Positions 1 to 9,071 of a DNA stretch of 37,764 bases are shown here, in pieces. Positions within the stretch are counted from its first letter, which is position 1; every line of letters starts with the position of its first letter. The stretch spans positions 1-37,764 of the forward strand of contig JAJTWZ010000041.1 in NCBI GenBank assembly GCA_021463145.1, given 5' to 3'. The position numbers were made by a program, and so were the translations under genes. The stretch is from Blastocatellia bacterium. Its GTDB lineage: Bacteria; Acidobacteriota; Blastocatellia; UBA7656; JADIYM01. Under the pieces are notes generated by a model. It was given only the letters and a program-made list of their open reading frames with translations, was not told the origin of the DNA and searched no databases.

Positions 1-625
1 GAGCGAAGCGACCCGCCCTGACCCCCGGAACGCGCCCCTCCTCGATCCGACCGCGGAGCGGTCGCACAGAAGGTCAAACCCGCAACTCGCCGCGGCCCGA
101 TCCAATCCACCCTGGGTCGGATTTACAAGCGCAGGTTCTATCGCTCCGCAGTCGGATCGATTGCGGAATGACGCACCCCCCGAGCTCATCGTGGTGCCGA
201 CAATGCGACCGCTCCGCGGTCGGTACGCCGCAGGCGGGCGGTTCCGCGGGTCGCGCGCGGAGGCTCGCTGCACTCGCCGCGCGCGACCCACGGCTATTTC
301 ATCGACCGCTCCACGGTCGCGGACTCGCCGCGCGCGACCCACGGCTGCCACGTCGGCCGTTCCGCGGTGGCTGTGACCGCGGAGCGGTCACAGCCAATAG
401 CCGGGGGCACGGCGGTGAGCGAAGCGATTCGCCGTCACCCTCGGTTCGCACCCCAGGCAGGATCTCGGCCGCGGAGAGGCCGAACGGGACACGAGAATGC
501 CAGCCACGTGGAGGTTGGACCGAATCGTCGATCCCGATACCACCCACCCTGGGTCGATGAAACGGCCGAGCCAGGGAGGCCCGGGCCGTTGACGGTTCGA
601 TTCGTGGGACGATAGAGAAACTGTC
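1..625. repeat. Gene-free block of short palindromic repeats
   Basis: No convincing gene lies here. The block holds several copies of the palindrome GACCGCGGAGCGGTC (49-63, 207-221, a one-mismatch copy at 304-318, 375-389). The last copy is extended by flanking bases to a 12-bp-arm hairpin with a 3-base loop at 369-395. A second element at 401-443 (arms around GGCGGTGAGCGAAGCGATTC) matches an inverted copy at 37577-37621, and bases 1-28 are a half copy of it. A 24-bp direct repeat is at 272-295 and 323-346, and CCACCCTGGGTCG occurs at 107-119 and 544-556. These are REP/BIME-like intergenic elements by appearance. Open frames across them are arginine/proline-rich and look non-coding. Confidence 0.75.
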
Positions 626-1126
626 GTGGCCCGACTCGAACTCTCCACCGACATTCGCGCGCCGATCGAACGCTGCTTCGACCTTGGCCGCAGCATTGAC
701 CTTCACGTCGCAACGGCGGCGGCCTCAGGTGAACGCGCCATTGCGGGCGTGACCACCGGACTGATCGGACTCGGAGAGGAAGTCTCCTGGCGCGCCACTC
801 ATTTCGGCATTCGATGGCAAATGACCAGCCGAATCACTGCGCTCGAACGGCCGCGATTCTTCCAGGACTGTATGGTCCGCGGGCCGTTTGCAGTCTTCGA
901 GCACGCCCACTCGTTCGAGGACATGGGCGACGCCATTCGGATGCACGACGAACTGAGGTTCGAGGCTCCGCTCGGCGTCGTCGGACGCCTTGTTGCCGAG
1001 CGCGTGCTCGCCGGGCATCTGACGCGATTTCTCGTCGAGAGGAACGCGATACTGAAGCGCGTCGCAGAGGACAAGTACGCCTGGCGCGAGTACCTGGCCG
1101 CGGAAGGTCCGAGCATCTTGCGGTAG
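626..1126 (+). CDS. SRPBCC family (START-like ligand-binding fold) protein
   Basis: This is a 166-residue soluble protein starting at GTG 626. The start is chosen because the SRPBCC fold begins immediately (ARLELSTDIRAPIERCFDL), with the typical first beta strand followed by the 'AP.E..FDL' helix. Later segments (EEVSWRATHFGIRWQMTSRI, PRFFQDCMVRGPF, LRFEAPLGVVGRL) follow the usual strand pattern, and a long C-terminal helix follows (LTRFLVERNAILKRVAED). The length fits single-domain members of the polyketide-cyclase/SRPBCC group. No signal peptide or membrane segment is seen. The Shine-Dalgarno is weak (AGAGAAA). The ligand is unknown, and the gene stands alone, convergent with the serine hydrolase gene. 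Family call is fairly sure; function is not. Confidence 0.85.
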   Translation: MARLELSTDIRAPIERCFDLGRSIDLHVATAAASGERAIAGVTTGLIGLGEEVSWRATHFGIRWQMTSRITALERPRFFQDCMVRGPFAVFEHAHSFEDMGDAIRMHDELRFEAPLGVVGRLVAERVLAGHLTRFLVERNAILKRVAEDKYAWREYLAAEGPSILR

Positions 1127-1504
1127 CGCAAGACATTCCGCCTGGTTGGGGCGACGGCGGACTCTCAATGAGTGGTGCCGCCGGGTATCGCGAGCCGCCA
1201 GATGGAAGTCGCCGAACCAGGGTGCGGATTGGTACCGGCTGCTCGCTCCTATGGCGCTACCGGGTAGGGTCGGCCAACGGTTTGACGTGCGGGGGCGCCG
1301 GCGCCAAAGCAAAATACCGGTCTGGCCGATCCGGAGTGCCCCAGGGCTCGCGCGGATCGGTGACGGCACGTCGAACCCGGGTCCGCTCATAACTCGTGGT
1401 TCGGACCCCAGGCCGCCGCTCGAGCCGTTCTGTCCGCGCGCTATTGGGACTCGAGGTTCGACGAGTCTTCCCTCTCGCCATCCCTGCCGGTTCCGATCGT
1501 TCGA
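1127..1504. other. Gene-free gap between convergent genes
   Basis: No supported gene is seen in this 378-bp stretch between the SRPBCC gene and the convergent serine hydrolase gene. A small hairpin (CTTGCG-GTAG-CGCAAG, 1117-1132) overlaps the end of the SRPBCC gene. It lacks a T tract, so it is at best a weak terminator. Confidence 0.5.
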
Positions 1505-3130
1505 CTACGGCTTTGCCGGCGGCACCGGAACGAGCAACAGGTCGTGGAAGTCGTAGCTGAAGTCTGTTGCCGGCGACACTGCAACCATCTTCACCCGCTC
1601 GATGGTTCCATCGAACTTGAGCTGGAACGTCACGTACGCGTCCGCATTCAGCGATCGATCACGCCAGCGAACGATCCACGTGTCGTACTGAAAATGCTCG
1701 AGGTCGCCGTCGAGCTGCTTCGCCCGACCGAACTTCATCCTCAACTTGCCGCCCTCGCTCGAGATGGTGACGTCGTCCCGCCACGCGTCTCGATACGTTC
1801 CAACGTACTTCTCGATGGGCAAGGACGGTTTCGAATCCACTGCACGTGCAGCCGCCGCCTTTTTCACTACCTCATCCGATTCGCCAGTTCTCTTCTCGAG
1901 CAACGCCTTGTATGCGCCCAGCCAATCCGTCTTTCCACCACCGACGTATGCGTCGAGCACGTACGACGTAATCGACGAGAACGCAGCGCCGACCTCCTGA
2001 TTCGTAAGCACGATCACTCCCAGCTTGAGGTCGGGAACGAGCCGCACCTGCGAAACATAACCGGGCAGGCCACCCGTGTGCGAAGCCACCTTGTATCCGC
2101 GGAATTCGTTGAGGCCCCAACCCAATCCGTATGCAGCGAAATTGGTGCGAAGCGCCTCGAGTCCCGGAGGAGGTTCGCTTACAGCCTGAATGGTCTGCGC
2201 CGACCACATCTGCCTGCCCGAGGCGGCGCTGAAAAGACGTTGGGTCGAGCCCGGCTTCAGGCTCTCGAGCGACCCGCCGTCGAGTTGCACGATGGCCCAT
2301 CGGGCAAGCTCTTCGACGTTGGAGTTGATCGAAGCGGCCGGAGCGTTGTTGTCGAACTTCATCGGCGCGATCGGACGAATTACCCCATCCATTGGCGCGT
2401 GCGGCGTCGCAACGTTTCCCGACAGCAATGCCGTGTAGGTCGTGGAACTGGCCGTCATTCCGAGCGGAACGAATATGCGTTCGCGAATGACGTCGTCCCA
2501 CGACTTGCCGGTGACCGACTCGATGACCTGCCCAGCGACCAGATAAAGAATGTTGTCGTAGTTGTAAGTACTGCGGAAACTCGTCGACGGCTTGAGGAAA
2601 CGGATCCGGTGCGCGATCTCCGCACGTGTGTAATCGGTCTCGGGAAAATAGAGCAGATCGCCGGCGCCGAGCGGCAATCCCGCGCGATGTGTCACGAGAT
2701 CGCGGATCGTCATCTCGCGCGTCACGTACGGGTCGTACATCTGGAAGTCCGGCACGTGCTTGATGACAGGATCGTTCCACGAAAGCTTCCCTTCCTCCGC
2801 GAGCATTGCTATAGCCGCGCAAGTGAAAGCCTTCGTGTTCGAGGCGATACCGAAAAGCGTCCGGGCGTCGACCGGCGCCGGGTCTCCCAGTTTGCGCACG
2901 CCGTAGCCCTTTGCGTGGACTACCTTCCCGTCCTTGACGACTGCGACCGCGATCCCGGGGACTTCGAAAGCCTTCCTAACGCTCTCTACGAAAGCGTCCA
3001 GGTTGACGATCGGACTAGCGGCGGGAGCCGCGGACTGCAGTGACACAGGCGGAGCGGCGAGGACCGAGGCCGCAGGCAGAACCAGTACAACCAGCGAAAG
3101 CGTGACTACACAGCGAGCGAACCGGCGCAT
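1505..3130 (-). CDS. Secreted class C beta-lactamase-fold serine hydrolase with C-terminal DUF3471-like domain
   Basis: This 541-residue protein starts at ATG 3130, preceded by GAGGGGGGA. Longer in-frame starts to 3211 would bury the signal peptide, so I prefer this one. Residues 1-26 are a signal peptide (RRFAR, hydrophobic core, VLAAPP). The penicillin-binding/AmpC-type catalytic motifs are all present: SxxK as S97-N-T-K100, YxN as Y191-D-N193, and the KTG equivalent as H351-T-G. A C-terminal domain of about 100 residues from near 440 (EKYVGTYRD... VRWRDRSLNADAYVTF) resembles DUF3471, common in these hydrolases. It is probably a periplasmic or extracytoplasmic esterase, D-aminopeptidase or peptidase rather than a true beta-lactamase. 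The substrate cannot be told from sequence. It is monocistronic, lying downstream of the DUF11 gene with a 275-bp gap that holds a strong hairpin. Confidence 0.92.
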   Translation of the reverse strand: MRRFARCVVTLSLVVLVLPAASVLAAPPVSLQSAAPAASPIVNLDAFVESVRKAFEVPGIAVAVVKDGKVVHAKGYGVRKLGDPAPVDARTLFGIASNTKAFTCAAIAMLAEEGKLSWNDPVIKHVPDFQMYDPYVTREMTIRDLVTHRAGLPLGAGDLLYFPETDYTRAEIAHRIRFLKPSTSFRSTYNYDNILYLVAGQVIESVTGKSWDDVIRERIFVPLGMTASSTTYTALLSGNVATPHAPMDGVIRPIAPMKFDNNAPAASINSNVEELARWAIVQLDGGSLESLKPGSTQRLFSAASGRQMWSAQTIQAVSEPPPGLEALRTNFAAYGLGWGLNEFRGYKVASHTGGLPGYVSQVRLVPDLKLGVIVLTNQEVGAAFSSITSYVLDAYVGGGKTDWLGAYKALLEKRTGESDEVVKKAAAARAVDSKPSLPIEKYVGTYRDAWRDDVTISSEGGKLRMKFGRAKQLDGDLEHFQYDTWIVRWRDRSLNADAYVTFQLKFDGTIERVKMVAVSPATDFSYDFHDLLLVPVPPAKP

Positions 3131-3363
3131 TGGGAATCCCCCCTCGAGTTTGGTCATCCAGCTCGAACGAAGTAGAACTGCGACAAACAGCCACGACGAT
3201 GCCGTCTTCACGCGACTGAGTGTGAGTCAAGCCGTGAGAAGAGAGCCGGAGGCGCGAAAGTACCATAGTCCGCGGCGCAAGCCGCGGGAATGAGGCGAAG
3301 GCTCGGTTGATTCGCGTCCGGTTCCGAGAGCGCGGAACGGTCGCTGTGGCGCGCGAAGCGCCG

Positions 3364-3399
3364 CTTTGGAGTGCGGCGCTCGCGCGCCGCACTCCAAAG
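3364..3399. terminator. Perfect 16-bp-arm hairpin downstream of the DUF11 gene
   Basis: The arms CTTTGGAGTGCGGCGC and GCGCCGCACTCCAAAG pair perfectly around TCGC. The hairpin ends 6 bases from the stop of the minus-strand DUF11 gene. There is no T tract on either strand, so it may be an intrinsic-like terminator, an RNA 3'-end stabiliser, or a REP-like palindrome inserted after a gene. Confidence 0.6.
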
Positions 3400-3405
3400 T
3401 CTCTC

Positions 3406-4893
3406 CTACTGCGGGTGCCTCCACGTCACGACACCGCCGTTGCTGTTGCGGATAGAGATCAGGACGTTCGGATTCGCCGCAAGGTACGCTCCAATCGACT
3501 GTCCTGTCAGCAGGTTCCCTTTCTGCACGACCTTCGTGCCCTGCTTCTTGACGGCTGCGGCCGAAACGAAAGGTATCCCATCGACTAAAACCGTCACCTC
3601 GTTGCTGAAACCGTTGCCGGTCGCCTGGATCTTCGTCGACTTCACCTTCATCGTCGTGATCGTTCCGGCCTCGACGTCAGCACTGCCCTCGTTCGACGGT
3701 CCGCTCTCGCCCTCGTCGTATTCCGAAGTGACGGTGAAAAACGTGCCTCCGGGCGCCACCGGCGCCGACGTGCTCGTCGTTCCCGCCGGAACCGATGTGA
3801 AGTAGGTCCCGGGCGACGGCACGACGCCTGGCGAGTTCGAGCGATAGACGTTGTAACGAAGCAGGGTAACCCTGGGGTCGGCAACACGGCCTGCCACCGC
3901 CGGCGCCCCCGATCGCTCGACTTCGAGCCTGAGCGGCGGCGGCAGTTGCAGGCTGGCTGTCGGCGGAGGAGGCGGCTCCCAGGCGAGCGTAGCAGTTCCG
4001 TTGTCTACGACCGGAGTGCTGAGCGAAATGTAATTGTTGTCCGGATTCGGGTCCGTGGAAGCCGTAATGACGCGGCTGAACACAGAGAGGTTCGCGCCGG
4101 GCTCGGCGGTGACGTTGACGGTGACTTGAACCGTCGCCGACTGGCCCTCCTCGAGCACCCCGAGATTGGACATGACGAGCCCTCTCTCACCAATTTCAGG
4201 AGTGTCCGAATCCCCCTGGCTCGTTGAAACACTCGCGAAACCCGATCCCTCGGGAACGTGGAACAACACCGCAACGCTAATGGCGGGATCGCGCGGCGAA
4301 CGGGCCAGCGACGGATTCGTCACGGTGAGGTTGTAGACGAAAGGCGATCCGGAGCCGGCCGAGGCCTCGTCGCCCGCCCCCTGGAGCGCCAGATCGGCCG
4401 TCGTGGGCGCGACGACCTGGACCGAGGCTGCCGAGTTGTTGTTCGACTGAGCCGGATCGCCCATTGGATTGAGCGGCTGCACACCGCTCGTAACGGTCAC
4501 GGTAGACCCAGGCGTTGCCACGATACGAAGGGTAACGACGACTGTTTCAACCTGATTGACCGCCATCGATCCGAGCGAGACGTAGAGCTCGCCGGTACCC
4601 CCCGGCAGAGGAGACTCGTCGACAGTACCTGCCGTGTGGGTGACCGACACGAATTCCGTTCCGGCGGGCGCTCCTGTTGACACATTCGCCTGAGCGGCAG
4701 GAAGGGGACCGTTGTTCTTTACGGTCATCGTGAACATCACCTGCGTTCCAGTGACGGCAGTCTGAGTGTTTGCTACGTTTACGATCTGCAGGTCGTGCCC
4801 GCCCTGAGCACGCGTCGCAACGGGCGCCGTCGACGCGATGGCGATGAGCACGACCGAAATGAAGGCGATTCGACGCACGGTAGCGATTCGCAT
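3406..4893 (-). CDS. Secreted DUF11-repeat protein
   Basis: This 495-residue protein has a clear signal peptide (residues 1-29, ending ATRAQ). ATG 4893 follows CGGAGGA at good spacing. Two Ig-like DUF11/CARDB-type domains follow at about 33-150 and 165-300. Their hallmarks are VTFTVTVKNNGP-like strands (here VMFTMTVKNNGPLPA) and 'DPNPDNNY'-type ends (STDPNPDNNYISL, and DPAQSNNNSA in the first). Next come a fibronectin-III-like region at about 325-410 and a C-terminal beta-rich domain (KIQATGNGFSNEVTVLVDG) resembling IPT/TIG folds. No enzyme motif is present. It is probably an extracellular or surface adhesive or structural protein. The DUF11 family call is sure; the role is inferred only from architecture. 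Confidence 0.88.
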   Translation of the reverse strand: MRIATVRRIAFISVVLIAIASTAPVATRAQGGHDLQIVNVANTQTAVTGTQVMFTMTVKNNGPLPAAQANVSTGAPAGTEFVSVTHTAGTVDESPLPGGTGELYVSLGSMAVNQVETVVVTLRIVATPGSTVTVTSGVQPLNPMGDPAQSNNNSAASVQVVAPTTADLALQGAGDEASAGSGSPFVYNLTVTNPSLARSPRDPAISVAVLFHVPEGSGFASVSTSQGDSDTPEIGERGLVMSNLGVLEEGQSATVQVTVNVTAEPGANLSVFSRVITASTDPNPDNNYISLSTPVVDNGTATLAWEPPPPPTASLQLPPPLRLEVERSGAPAVAGRVADPRVTLLRYNVYRSNSPGVVPSPGTYFTSVPAGTTSTSAPVAPGGTFFTVTSEYDEGESGPSNEGSADVEAGTITTMKVKSTKIQATGNGFSNEVTVLVDGIPFVSAAAVKKQGTKVVQKGNLLTGQSIGAYLAANPNVLISIRNSNGGVVTWRHPQ

Positions 4894-5025
4894 TGCAGTG
4901 TCCTCCGTATGGTTCGGACCGGGATGATTCAGTCAGACCGGACGGCCTCCTTATCGGCCGCGGGAGGACAAACTGTAATTCGAGGACGCCGCAATCGAAT
5001 CCCGTAATCCCGTCTTCTCTTCTCT

Positions 5026-8000
5026 CTACGCAGCGGCGGGACTGTCAGCGATACGCGCGAAGTAGTCGTCGAGCAACCGAAGGCGCTCTTCGTAAACAGA
5101 CAGCTGAATCTTCTCGATGAGGTCGTGTTCGCCCTTGATGCACATCAGCGCGAAAAGCGACCACAAGGTCCGCTGCCGATCGACGACGAGTTGTGCCTTG
5201 AGCTTCGGATCCACCTCCTTGCGCGCCTTTTCGTCGTGCACCAACCGCTCGATCTGCCCGTTCACTTCCTTGAGCACGTTCAGGCTTATTTCGAACAGCG
5301 ACACGAGCTTCGCCATCTTGTCCGGCTCCTCGTGCTGATAGTAGAGATCCCGGTACTGATAGAACTTCATGTAGATCTTCTCGGCCAGTTTCTGGTTGAT
5401 GCCCGTCACGTGGGCAATCTCGTCCGACGGGATTTCCATGAATCGGTCGAACGCGCCCAGGCCGGCAAAGACGATCTTGTTGATGACGCGTTCGTCGCAT
5501 TCCGGGATCTGCTTGAGGATGAACTTGACGATCAGTCCTTCCTTCTTGCTTGCCATCTCCTCTTCGCTCAACTCGAGCGAGAACGTGGCCGGCAGGATTT
5601 TCGAAAGCTGGTGGTGCTCGACCAGCACCCGCTCGCAGAAGAGCTTCGGGAGCACGGCGCCATCGTCGGTGGCCTGGGCCTTCTCGGCGTTCATTGCAGC
5701 TTCTATCCGGGCAAGAATCGCGTGAAGCTTCGCGTATCCCATCTTCTCGGCAGCGCCAGACAGCAGGGAGACCGACGGCAGAGCGAAGTCGAGCCAGTCG
5801 GCCGTCGTCGGCCCCTGCCGCTTGTGATTCGCCTGCAGCTCACGGACGAAATCCTTGAAAGGCAGGACGTACGCGTTGGCTATATTGCCGAACAGCTCAA
5901 GCAGCATCGCCTCTTCGGACTGCGTAAGTCCGGCGGCCTGCGCTTCCGGCGTCGCGATGTTGCCCGCAACGTTCGTCAGCACCTGATCGAACGCGTCCAG
6001 GATCTCGTCGAAACCCTCGTCGCCGAACAGTCCCTCCACCGAATCGAAGGCATCGTTCGCGCCGCCGATCGCTTCGATCGTCCCCAGCGCCGACCGCTCG
6101 GCCGCAGGTTGTGGAACGTCCGCAATGTCGACGGACTCGGCGAACGTAAACGCGACGAAGTCGAGAAGTTCGCGCTTCTCTGACTCGGCGCGCGTCTTCA
6201 GGTAGCGCGCCATCAGGTTCAGCGTCATCGAGCAGGTGTCGAGGTGCGTTTCGACGAACACTCGATGCGCGCTGTACGCGTCGAGAAAGAAGTTGCGAAG
6301 CGCGCGCGCCGCCGTCCGGACCACTTCGTCGCCGATGTGCTGCCTCAGATAGGCACACGCCTCGGCCGCGGCATAGTAGTGATTGAACTGGACCGGCTTC
6401 GCTTCGATCTGCTTCACGCTCAAGGCTATCGACGTAAGCGCATCGTCGAGCGTCCCGGCCTGGTCGTCCGCTCGCGTGGGGTCGACGACGTCCACCATGT
6501 TCTGGCGGATGAAGTAGAAAAGGATCTTGCAGACCTCGTAACGGTTGAACCTTGTAGCGAGCTGGATCGATTTCACGTCGGCGTCATCCGCGAGCGCGTC
6601 CCACACCGCGCGATAACGCTTCGGGTCATCCAGCCGCGAAAACCGCGTGAAGAACTCGTTGACCTCCCGCCGGCGGTATCTCGCGTCGGGCGATAGAACG
6701 CCGACGAGAATCTGCTCGACCTGACCACGCTGGAAGAGCGCTTCGCGCAGCAGCGCATCAGTCGACAGAGTCGTCGTGCGCTTGCCAGGCACTCCGGGCG
6801 CCGTGTCGAAATTAAGTACCGCCAGGTCGCGATTCTCGATGAGCAGGATCCACTCGAAGGCGTTGTCGCCTGTCAGGAAATAGCGAGGCACCGACGAATG
6901 CAAGACGTCTCCTTTCGAGACGTCGACCTCGGCGGAGATTCCTTCCCTGGTCTCGACGTCGATCCGGCCCGAGGATCCCGACTCGAAAATGTGGCAGAAG
7001 ACGTTCGGAAGGTCCTTTGCCACCAGCAGGCGATGCAGCGTGCGGTCCGCAGCCAGGAGCGGCGGTGGCGCGGCGACCGACCGGGTGCGCTGCGCCGCCT
7101 GCGCAAGTTCGCTTCGGGCCGGCAGCTTCTGAAGGATTTCATCGACGAGTTGGTCCACGTCGGGTTGGCCCACGTGGCCGACGACTCCGAGCAGTTCCCG
7201 AGCCGTCAGCGAGTCGCCGAGGAGCGAGAAGCTCATTTTGAGCTTCTTGATCTCTTTCCGGACACGAGTGACAACCTCGCTGCGCAGCCGCGGAGGGAAC
7301 GTCACCTTGTTGAAGACTTCGCGGTACTTCTCCAGGAGCTCGTTCTGTTCGCAGAAGGCAAGCGCCGCTTCGAGCCCCGATTCGGTCTCGAGGCTGACGA
7401 GTGCGGTGACGAGTTTGTGACAGACGTCCGCAGCGTCGCGGTCCTTCTCGAACAGAGGGCCGAACTCGGCGAGCTTCGCCATCAGGTTGCGATTCGCGGC
7501 TTCGTTACCGATGAACGAGATTGCCTGCACGACCTGCTGATTGAGCTGCCTAGCGTTTCCGTACGCCAGATGCCCGGAAAGCAGGTCGACCGCGCGCGTC
7601 CGCAAAGCTTCGTCCTGCGTGACGATTCGCCCGAGCAGGTAGGCGAGGTTGCGCGTGATGTACCAGGGAGTCGTCGGCTGGCATCCGGCGAGAGTCTCGA
7701 CGATCGCGCTGAATACGTCCCGGCCGTAGGACTCGAGCATCAGGAGGCAGAGCTTTCGCTCCCGGCGATCCTGGCTCGAGAAAAGTGTCTGCAGCAGCGG
7801 CTCGGGGTGCCACTTGTTGAAATGGCCGAGGATGTCTCTCAGCAGGAACGAGCCCGTCTTCCTGGATGCGTATTCGCCGAGTTTCTGGAGATTGAACAGC
7901 GCCGTCTTCTCCTGAAAACGATGCAACTGCCCGGTCCGGACCTTGTTCTCGGCCGCAAGCTGGTTGAGCAGGCCAAACACCCGCACTCCGTGCTCGAAGT

Positions 8001-8721
8001 ACTCGTCGTTGATGAGTGCGATCGACAGATCGGCAATCTGACAGAGGTAGATCTCGAGTTGGAACCGCGACTTCTTCGTGTACACCGCGTCGGCATCCGC
8101 GGCGTTCGCGAGCTTGATCTCGCGCTTCGACTGCGGGTCGCGGATGAGGTTGACGAAGTCGTCGAAAACTTCGGCAACCTCGCGATTCACCTTTCCGATC
8201 TGATCTCGCTGGTCGGGCGAGTCGAAGTCGTACCGGCGCTCGGCGGCAAGGATCTGGTGCGTGGCGTTCCGGTACAGGTCCTCGTTGAACTCCTCGGCCG
8301 AAACGTTCGACTCGGCGCGGCCTTCGAGCGCGAACTCCTGAGGATCGCGGAAGCTGCCGAGCGGGCGGATATCGCGCCAGGGGTATTGTTCCAACAGCTG
8401 TGCAAGGCGCGGCTGATCTTCCTGCGGGACGGCGCGAACCAACGCACGCTCGAACGGCGGGAAGAACTCGTGGATGCGTTGAAACCGGACGACCCGATAG
8501 AAGAAGACGTCGAAGACCTTGTTTCGCGCGCCAAGCAGAGCCGAGAAGCGGTCGCGCATCGCGAGCGGATTCGAGTAGACCCAGCGGCCGACGGTCCCGG
8601 CGACGACACGTACGTCCTGGCTGACTACGGTCGCGAGCGAGTGTCCGATCAGCGCAGGGGCTCGCGAGCCAGACAGAAACAGTTCGAAATCGGCGAGGGC
8701 TTGTTTGAGTCCGTCCTCCAT
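5026..8721 (-). CDS. Large DUF4388-like/helix-hairpin-helix protein of unknown function
   Basis: This 1231-residue, mostly alpha-helical cytoplasmic protein has no signal peptide or membrane segment. ATG 8721 is preceded by TGGAG. Residues about 1-560 are helical and partly HEAT-like, e.g. LGHFNKWHPEPLLQTLFSSQ. A beta-rich segment at about 575-650 (VFCHIFESGSSGRIDVE... KGDVLHSSVPRYFLTGDNAF) resembles DUF4388/PATAN, a domain of bacterial signalling and gliding proteins. Near 1080-1120 an HhH-like motif is seen (INKIVFAGLGAFDRFMEI, then HVTGINQKLAEKIYMKF). The C-terminus is helical and charged. The gene is monocistronic and divergent from the M36 protease. I do not recognise a named family for the whole chain. 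A regulatory or scaffold role is a guess from the DUF4388-like domain. Confidence 0.85.
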   Translation of the reverse strand: MEDGLKQALADFELFLSGSRAPALIGHSLATVVSQDVRVVAGTVGRWVYSNPLAMRDRFSALLGARNKVFDVFFYRVVRFQRIHEFFPPFERALVRAVPQEDQPRLAQLLEQYPWRDIRPLGSFRDPQEFALEGRAESNVSAEEFNEDLYRNATHQILAAERRYDFDSPDQRDQIGKVNREVAEVFDDFVNLIRDPQSKREIKLANAADADAVYTKKSRFQLEIYLCQIADLSIALINDEYFEHGVRVFGLLNQLAAENKVRTGQLHRFQEKTALFNLQKLGEYASRKTGSFLLRDILGHFNKWHPEPLLQTLFSSQDRRERKLCLLMLESYGRDVFSAIVETLAGCQPTTPWYITRNLAYLLGRIVTQDEALRTRAVDLLSGHLAYGNARQLNQQVVQAISFIGNEAANRNLMAKLAEFGPLFEKDRDAADVCHKLVTALVSLETESGLEAALAFCEQNELLEKYREVFNKVTFPPRLRSEVVTRVRKEIKKLKMSFSLLGDSLTARELLGVVGHVGQPDVDQLVDEILQKLPARSELAQAAQRTRSVAAPPPLLAADRTLHRLLVAKDLPNVFCHIFESGSSGRIDVETREGISAEVDVSKGDVLHSSVPRYFLTGDNAFEWILLIENRDLAVLNFDTAPGVPGKRTTTLSTDALLREALFQRGQVEQILVGVLSPDARYRRREVNEFFTRFSRLDDPKRYRAVWDALADDADVKSIQLATRFNRYEVCKILFYFIRQNMVDVVDPTRADDQAGTLDDALTSIALSVKQIEAKPVQFNHYYAAAEACAYLRQHIGDEVVRTAARALRNFFLDAYSAHRVFVETHLDTCSMTLNLMARYLKTRAESEKRELLDFVAFTFAESVDIADVPQPAAERSALGTIEAIGGANDAFDSVEGLFGDEGFDEILDAFDQVLTNVAGNIATPEAQAAGLTQSEEAMLLELFGNIANAYVLPFKDFVRELQANHKRQGPTTADWLDFALPSVSLLSGAAEKMGYAKLHAILARIEAAMNAEKAQATDDGAVLPKLFCERVLVEHHQLSKILPATFSLELSEEEMASKKEGLIVKFILKQIPECDERVINKIVFAGLGAFDRFMEIPSDEIAHVTGINQKLAEKIYMKFYQYRDLYYQHEEPDKMAKLVSLFEISLNVLKEVNGQIERLVHDEKARKEVDPKLKAQLVVDRQRTLWSLFALMCIKGEHDLIEKIQLSVYEERLRLLDDYFARIADSPAAA

Positions 8722-9071
8722 GGTGCCGGGCTCCAGGGCAAGGAAGTTTCAGCGCGCAAAATGCAGGTGCTTGGTATCGCAATCCGGATCGTCGGGGGCT
8801 GAGCGACCGGCGTTCGGGGATGATAAGACAGTGGGCGCGGAAAACGCGAGTGTATCCGCAACCGGGGGGAACTTGAACGATACCGGGCATTGTGCGACTC
8901 GGAGCCATCGTGCGCGTCCAGGAACTCGGAGGGTCAGGTCTCCGGAAGATTGCGGAAAACTCCGGATTGACCCCGATTTGCGGGCGACGTAGCATTAGCT
9001 GCTTGTCCCGGGCGGTCCCCCGTCTGAATCGTCCGAATAGCACATCATTACTTCAGCTGGAGTTGCACCCC
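8722..9071. other. Divergent intergenic region (DUF4388-like gene / M36 gene)
   Basis: This 350-bp region has no supported gene. It must contain the promoters of both divergent genes. One sigma70-like candidate for the protease gene is listed separately. The sequence is otherwise unremarkable. Confidence 0.6.
8967..8995 (+). promoter_or_regulatory. Candidate sigma70 promoter for the M36 protease gene
   Basis: The -35 box TTGACC (8967-8972) and the -10-like box TAGCAT (8990-8995) are separated by 17 bases, about 75 bases upstream of ATG 9072. The -35 box matches 5 of 6 and the -10 box 4 of 6. It was found by eye only. Confidence 0.35.

Noticed and set aside
1-625. Possible CRISPR array
   Set aside because: The repeats are short palindromes with irregular spacing and both orientations. 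There are no regular spacers and no cas genes.
6898-8802. Long plus-strand frame of 634 codons opposite the DUF4388-like gene
   Set aside because: It is a mirror of a GC-rich coding gene, with no ribosome site and no family features. The same holds for the long antisense frames at 1544-3043, 5125-6183, 9348-11342, 21678-22835, 30499-32073 and 34844-36604.
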